Of a stretch of 64,000 nt of DNA, positions 60,143 to 64,000 are shown one piece after another. Under the pieces are notes generated by a model. That model was not told the origin of the DNA, made no database searches, and was given only the letters and a program-made list of their open reading frames with translations. The position numbers and the translations under genes are program-made. This stretch comes from JAHFTW01 sp038046785 (GTDB lineage Archaea > Thermoplasmatota > E2 > JACPAO01 > JAHFTW01). The stretch's first letter is position 1; each line of letters starts with the position of its first letter. The stretch is taken from NCBI GenBank assembly GCA_038046785.1, contig JBBSVM010000001.1, forward strand, positions 157,876 to 221,875. Reading direction: 5' to 3'.

Positions 60143-60994
60143 TCACCCGTACGGGTAGAATCCGCGACCGGATTTCTTGCCAAGGTGGCCTGCCTGCACC
60201 TTCTGCACAAGGAGTGGGCAGGGGCGGTATTTGGGGTCCTTGAAGCCGTCGAAGAGGACGTTGAGGATGGCGAGGCAGGTGTCGAGGCCGATGAAGTCCG
60301 CAAGGGCCAGTGGCCCCATCGGGTGGTTCATGCCGAGCTTCATGATGGCGTCGATGTCCTCCGCTGTTGCGACCCCCTCGTGGAGGCAGAAGATCGCCTC
60401 GTTGATCATCGGCATGAGAACACGGTTGCTGATGAAGCCGGGGAAGTCACGGCAGGCGTGCACCTCCTTGCCCATCTTGCGCCCCGCCTCGGTGACGGCG
60501 GCCACGGTGGCGTCGGAGGTGTCGGCGCCGCGAATGACCTCGACCAGCTTCATCAGCGGCACCGGATTCATGAAGTGCATCCCGATGAAACGATCCGGCC
60601 GCTTCGTGGCGGAAGCGAGCAGCGTGATGGGGATGCTGCTGGTGTTGGAGGCAAGGATGGCGCTCGGGCCGACGATGGCGTCAAGCTCGGCGAAGAGCTT
60701 GCGCTTGATGTCCGCGTTCTCGACGATGGCTTCGACGACGAGTCCGCATCCGACGAGCGCCTTGTTGTCCGTGGCCGTCGTGATGCGCGCGCGGGCCGTG
60801 GCGGCCTGTTCCGAGGTGAGAATCTTCTTCTCAGCAAGTTTCGCGAGGGACCGGTCGATGGTGGCGATGCCCTTGGCGACGAACTCGGGCTTGATGTCCA
60901 CAAGGACGACCGAGTAGCCGGCGACGGCTGCGACCTGGGCGATGCCGGCGCCCATCTGGCCTGCGCCGACAACTCCCACGGTTTGGATGCTCAC
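60143..60994 (-). CDS. 3-hydroxyacyl-CoA (3-hydroxybutyryl-CoA) dehydrogenase
   Basis: 283 aa from GTG. NAD-binding GVVGAGQMGAGIAQVAAVAG. Catalytic region SSIPITLLASATKRPDRFIG followed by MHFMNPVPLMKLVEVIRGAD (His-Asn) and FPGFISNRVLMPMINEAI. C-terminal dimer domain ends LVQKVQAGHLGKKSGRGFYP. It oxidises 3-hydroxyacyl-CoA to 3-ketoacyl-CoA and works with the thiolase and acyl-CoA dehydrogenase encoded nearby. Confidence 0.93.
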   Translation of the reverse strand: MSIQTVGVVGAGQMGAGIAQVAAVAGYSVVLVDIKPEFVAKGIATIDRSLAKLAEKKILTSEQAATARARITTATDNKALVGCGLVVEAIVENADIKRKLFAELDAIVGPSAILASNTSSIPITLLASATKRPDRFIGMHFMNPVPLMKLVEVIRGADTSDATVAAVTEAGRKMGKEVHACRDFPGFISNRVLMPMINEAIFCLHEGVATAEDIDAIMKLGMNHPMGPLALADFIGLDTCLAILNVLFDGFKDPKYRPCPLLVQKVQAGHLGKKSGRGFYPYG

Positions 60995-61026
60995 GCGCAA
61001 GCCACGGCGCGGCCCCCTCTAAAGTC

Positions 61027-61452
61027 CTACTTCTTCGCGGACTTGCCCATCTCGGCGAGAACGCGGTCGCGCGCCTTGATGTAGCGGTCTTCGGGAATCT
61101 CGCCTTTGCGGCGGGACTCCTCGAGCCCGTCGAGGACCTTTTGCAAATCCGCCCGGCTCGACTCCTTGAGCTGGTCGGTGGGGAACAGCAGCGTGACCTC
61201 GTCCTTCTTGCGCACGAAGGCTCCCGCGATGGCGATGAGCCCCGCAACGAGAATCCACGGCAGAAGAATGCCGGTGTCGCGCTCTGAGTAGGACTGCCCG
61301 GCGGCCGTGCAGTCGTCGACCGGGTCGCCGGCTCCCGCGCAGGTGGCGGTGTTGCTGAGGAACAGGAAGATGCCGATGCCCGCAACAACGAGGGCAATGG
61401 GAAGCGTGACCTTCAGGAGCGGTGTGCGCTGGATGGTGACGCGGCGGGCCAT
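61027..61452 (-). CDS. Membrane protein with SHOCT-like C-terminus
   Basis: 141 aa. Two membrane helices (about 15-34 and 62-80) flank a short loop with two Cys (ATCAGAGDPVDDCTAAGQ). A soluble tail follows, LFPTDQLKESSRADLQKVLD ... KGEIPEDRYIKARDRVLAEM, in which the short helix pair with GEIPEDRY resembles a SHOCT-type oligomerisation segment. Placed between the thiolase and dehydrogenase genes on the same strand. Function unknown. Confidence 0.6.
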   Translation of the reverse strand: MARRVTIQRTPLLKVTLPIALVVAGIGIFLFLSNTATCAGAGDPVDDCTAAGQSYSERDTGILLPWILVAGLIAIAGAFVRKKDEVTLLFPTDQLKESSRADLQKVLDGLEESRRKGEIPEDRYIKARDRVLAEMGKSAKK

Positions 61453-61501
61453 GCGTTGGCACCAAGGCTGCGGTAGAAAACGGTGCCTCTGCGGAAGGCC
61501 G

Positions 61502-62689
61502 CTACACTTTGAGGAGGATGCTCACGGCGTTGCCGCCGCCCAGGCAGAGTGTCGCGACCCCTTTGCCGCCGCCGCGCCGCTTCAGCTCATGCGCCAATGT
61601 GAGGGCGAGGCGCGCTCCCGAAGCGCCGATGGGGTGACCAAGCGCCACGGCGCCGCCGTTGACGTTGAACTTTGCGTCCGCGATGCCGACCCCCTTGGCG
61701 ACCGCACAGGACGCGCTGGCGAACGCTTCGTTGTGTTCCAGCAAGTCGATGTCCGCGATGCCGAGCTTCGCCTTGGCGAGAAGATTCTGGACGGAGAGGA
61801 TGGGCGCCTCCATGACCCACTCCGGCTTCGTCCCCGAGGCGTCGTAGGCGAGAATCTCCGCGAGGATGGGGAGTTTGTGCGCCTTGGCGTAGGCAAGCGA
61901 GGCGACGACGAGGGCAGCGGCGCCGTCGGAAATCTGGCTGGCATTTCCTGGAGTGACCTGTCCGTCCGGCTTGAAGGAGGGTTTGAGCTTGGCAAGGCCA
62001 ACCGCAGTGGTGTCGGCGCGAATGCCCTCATCGTGCCGCACAACAATCGGCTCGCCTTTGCGCTGCGGAATCGAGACCGGGACCAGTTCTGCGTCGAATC
62101 GGCCGGCGTTCTGCGCGGCCAGGGCGAGGCGATGGCTGCGCTCCGCGAAGGCATCCGACTGCGTGCGTGTGATGTGGTGCCGCTCGGCGACAATCTCGCC
62201 GGTGACTCCCATGGCGAAGTCGTTGTACTGGTCCCAGAGGCCATCGTGCTGCATGTGGTCGAGGAGTTTGCCCTCGCCGAACTTGATGCCAGTGCGCGAG
62301 CCCATCAAGAGGTGCGGCGCGTTGGTCATGGATTCCATGCCGCCCGCGACGACGACCTGCCGGTCGCCCGCCTTGATGGCCTGGGCCGCGAGCATGATGG
62401 CCTTGAGCGCCGAGCCACACACTTTGTTGATGGTGACGGCGGAAACGGAATCGGGGATGCCGGCCCAGAGCGCTGCGGCGCGGGCGGGGTTCTGGCCGAG
62501 GCCGGCTTGGAGGACGTTGCCGAGGATGACCTCCTCGATGTCGCTCGGCTTGAGGCCGGCGCGCTCGATGGCGGCCTTGACGGCGACAGCGCCGAGCTGG
62601 GTCGCGCTCAGGCTGGAGAGGGCGCCCTGGAATTTGCCAATCGGGGTGCGGGCTCCGGCGATGAGGACCGGTCGGTGGGCGTCGTCCAC
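61502..62689 (-). CDS. Thiolase (acetyl-CoA C-acyltransferase)
   Basis: 395 aa. Nucleophilic Cys91 in INKVCGSALKAIMLA, H352 in LGHPIGASGARLAL, and Cys382 in TLCLGGGNAVSI complete the active site. Typical length and N-terminus (VLIAGARTPIGKFQGALSSL). It cleaves 3-ketoacyl-CoA with CoA in beta-oxidation, or condenses two acetyl-CoA. Probably in one transcription unit with the acyl-CoA dehydrogenase upstream (46 bp). Confidence 0.94.
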   Translation of the reverse strand: MDDAHRPVLIAGARTPIGKFQGALSSLSATQLGAVAVKAAIERAGLKPSDIEEVILGNVLQAGLGQNPARAAALWAGIPDSVSAVTINKVCGSALKAIMLAAQAIKAGDRQVVVAGGMESMTNAPHLLMGSRTGIKFGEGKLLDHMQHDGLWDQYNDFAMGVTGEIVAERHHITRTQSDAFAERSHRLALAAQNAGRFDAELVPVSIPQRKGEPIVVRHDEGIRADTTAVGLAKLKPSFKPDGQVTPGNASQISDGAAALVVASLAYAKAHKLPILAEILAYDASGTKPEWVMEAPILSVQNLLAKAKLGIADIDLLEHNEAFASASCAVAKGVGIADAKFNVNGGAVALGHPIGASGARLALTLAHELKRRGGGKGVATLCLGGGNAVSILLKV

Positions 62690-62735
62690 GCAGCTTCCAC
62701 TCGGCCCGCCTTGATGAACTTAAGGGGACAATCGC

Positions 62736-63878
62736 TCAGCGAAGGCCGATGGTCTTCGCAATCACCATGCGCTGGACTTCAGAGGAACCCTCGCCAATCT
62801 CGCAGAGCTTCACATCACGGAACATCCGCTCGACCGGGTAATCCTTCGTGTAGCCATTGCCGCCGTGAATCTGGATGGCTTGCGTCGTCGCCCACATGCC
62901 AACCTCGGAGGCGTAGAGTTTGCCCATGCTCGCTTCCTGCGTGAAAGGCAGCCCCTGGTCCTTGCGCGTTGCGGCTTTCGTGAGCAGCAGGCGCGCCGCC
63001 TCGATTTGCGTCGCCATGTCGGCGAGCTTCCACTGAATGGCCTGATTGTCGGCAATCGGTTTGCCAAACTGCTTGCGCTCCTTCGCGTACGCCAAGGAGG
63101 CATCGAAGGCGCCCTGCGCGAGACCGAGGGCAAGGCTGCCAATGGCGATGCGTCCGGCGTCGAGCGTCTTCATCGTCCCGGTGAACCCTTCGCCGACCTT
63201 GCCGACGACGGCGTCGGCGGGGACCCAGAGATCGTCGAAATAGATCTGGCTCGTGATGCTGCCGCGCATCCCCAACTTGTCCTCTTTCTTTCCGAGGCGC
63301 AGCCCCTTGGCGCCCCGCTCCGCGACGAACGCGGTGATGCCGCGCGGGCCCGCCTTGGGGTCGGTCTTCGCCATGATGGTGAAGACGTCGGCGATGTGGC
63401 CGTTGGTGATGAACTGCTTCTGTCCGTTGATGCGCCAGCCGTCGCCGTCGCGCACCGCGGTGCTGCTCAGGCCGGCCGCGTCGGAGCCTGCGCCGGGTTC
63501 CGTGAGACACCAGGCGCCAATCTTCTGGCCCTGCGCCATCGGCCGGACGAAGCGCTCGCGCTGCGCGTCGTTGCCCTGCGTGTAGATCTGGCTGATGCCC
63601 AAGCCGTTGTGCGCCGCGAGCGACAGCGCGAGGCTGCCGGAGACGCGGGCAATCTCCTCGATGGCGAGATTGTAGCTCACCGTGTCGAGCCCGGAGCCGC
63701 CCCACTCCGTCGAGACCGTCATGCCGAGAAGGCCAAGCTCCGCCATGCGGGGAACCAGCGTGTCGCACCACCAGTCCTCCTCGTCCATCTTCGCGGCGAT
63801 GGGAGCGACTTCGCGCTCGGCGAACTCGCGCATCGTCTGGCGAATCAGCGTCTGTTCCGGAGTGAGAGCGAACTGCAT
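62736..63878 (-). CDS. Acyl-CoA dehydrogenase
   Basis: 380 aa. Family blocks: GAWCLTEPGAGSDAAGLSST (FAD and substrate binding), WRINGQKQFITNGHIADVFT, QLHGGxGY-like QIHGGNGYTKDYPVERMFRD with the catalytic Glu region, and the C-terminal GSSEVQRMVIAKTIGLR. An FAD enzyme that makes 2-enoyl-CoA, the first oxidation of beta-oxidation; short- or branched-chain specificity cannot be decided. First gene of the lipid-oxidation block. Confidence 0.94.
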   Translation of the reverse strand: MQFALTPEQTLIRQTMREFAEREVAPIAAKMDEEDWWCDTLVPRMAELGLLGMTVSTEWGGSGLDTVSYNLAIEEIARVSGSLALSLAAHNGLGISQIYTQGNDAQRERFVRPMAQGQKIGAWCLTEPGAGSDAAGLSSTAVRDGDGWRINGQKQFITNGHIADVFTIMAKTDPKAGPRGITAFVAERGAKGLRLGKKEDKLGMRGSITSQIYFDDLWVPADAVVGKVGEGFTGTMKTLDAGRIAIGSLALGLAQGAFDASLAYAKERKQFGKPIADNQAIQWKLADMATQIEAARLLLTKAATRKDQGLPFTQEASMGKLYASEVGMWATTQAIQIHGGNGYTKDYPVERMFRDVKLCEIGEGSSEVQRMVIAKTIGLR

Positions 63879-63899
63879 GTTAAGCGGCTCCTGCGAGCG

Positions 63900-64000
63900 C
63901 CGAAGCGCGAGCCATCCGGGGGTCCTGGGGGCCGGAGGCCACCAGGCGGGGGGTAAGGTGCGGGGGGCAGAGCCCCCCGCCGCGCGGCTGCAAGCCGCGC
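63900..64000. repeat. GC-rich palindromes at the right edge
   Basis: GGGGGGC-AGA-GCCCCCC at 63962-63978 and GCGCGGCT-GCA-AGCCGCGC at 63982-64000, upstream of the acyl-CoA dehydrogenase start. No gene visible. They resemble the hairpin arrays near the tRNA genes and continue beyond the window. Confidence 0.5.

Overview
The window is high-GC archaeal DNA, most likely from the Thermoplasmatota, although that lineage is an inference. The archaeal signs are a proteasome-activating nucleotidase, the zinc-ribbon/HTH factor MBF1, a type II methionine aminopeptidase, an archaeal MptE-type pterin pyrophosphokinase, a DUF373 membrane protein, a histone-like protein and tRNA genes without encoded CCA. 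Many genes also have a TTTATG/CTTATC-like box about 30 nt before the start codon, which fits leaderless archaeal transcripts. A complete cytochrome c maturation set (ccmABCDE), acyl-CoA dehydrogenase, thiolase, hydroxyacyl-CoA dehydrogenase, acyl-CoA synthetase, succinyl-CoA ligase and a histidine-degradation gene set point to a heterotroph that oxidises amino acids and fatty acids and makes c-type cytochromes.

Layout. 1-13.2 kb: an NFACT/Rqc2-family gene cut by the window edge, a PGF-CTERM-like surface protein, tRNA-Pro with a palindrome-rich 3' flank, a lipoprotein, a minus-strand operon GNAT - ABC ATPase - permease fused to a PrsW-like protease - second permease, a zinc protein, an RND transporter and sucCD. 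13.3-24.2 kb: small membrane proteins, an SDR, then the hut region (hutG, hutI, a histone-fold protein, hutH, hutU) with a hicBA toxin-antitoxin pair and a GNAT gene inserted, followed by DUF373 and mptE. 24.3-30.7 kb: cutA, a site-2 protease, a suspicious poly-C tract, a GltD-like oxidoreductase coupled to a degenerate MoaC-like gene, a glycosyltransferase, tRNA(CAT) with a degenerate twin, and tRNA-Glu. 30.7-43.5 kb: flavin reductase, acyl-CoA synthetase, purM with a long basic tail, a family of carboxypeptidase-regulatory-like lipoproteins (one truncated by a low-GC insertion), an HTH_10 regulator joined to ccmABCDE, and a second glycosyltransferase. 43.5-53 kb: PAP2 protein, lipoproteins, an SDR, an unrecognised 499-aa protein, glutamine synthetase II facing an Lrp-type regulator, a CNNM/CBS protein and tRNA-Val. 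53-64 kb: a zinc mini-protein, an acidic coiled-coil protein, PAN, MBF1, map, Hsp20, a membrane-anchored winged-helix regulator and a lipid-oxidation block.

The signals least explained by known genes are non-coding. The first is a dispersed palindromic repeat whose arms are built from about 9-nt CAGATT-containing units (six copies, five of them between convergent genes). The second is a set of GC-rich hairpin arrays on the 3' side of tRNA genes. The third is a tRNA(CAT) relic with hairpins inserted in its D arm. The main protein-level oddities are the permease-PrsW fusion, the histone-like gene in the hut cluster, the basic tail on PurM, the MoaC-like protein without the usual active-site residues, a CcmE with a CxxxF motif, and the low-GC insertion that truncates a lipoprotein paralogue.
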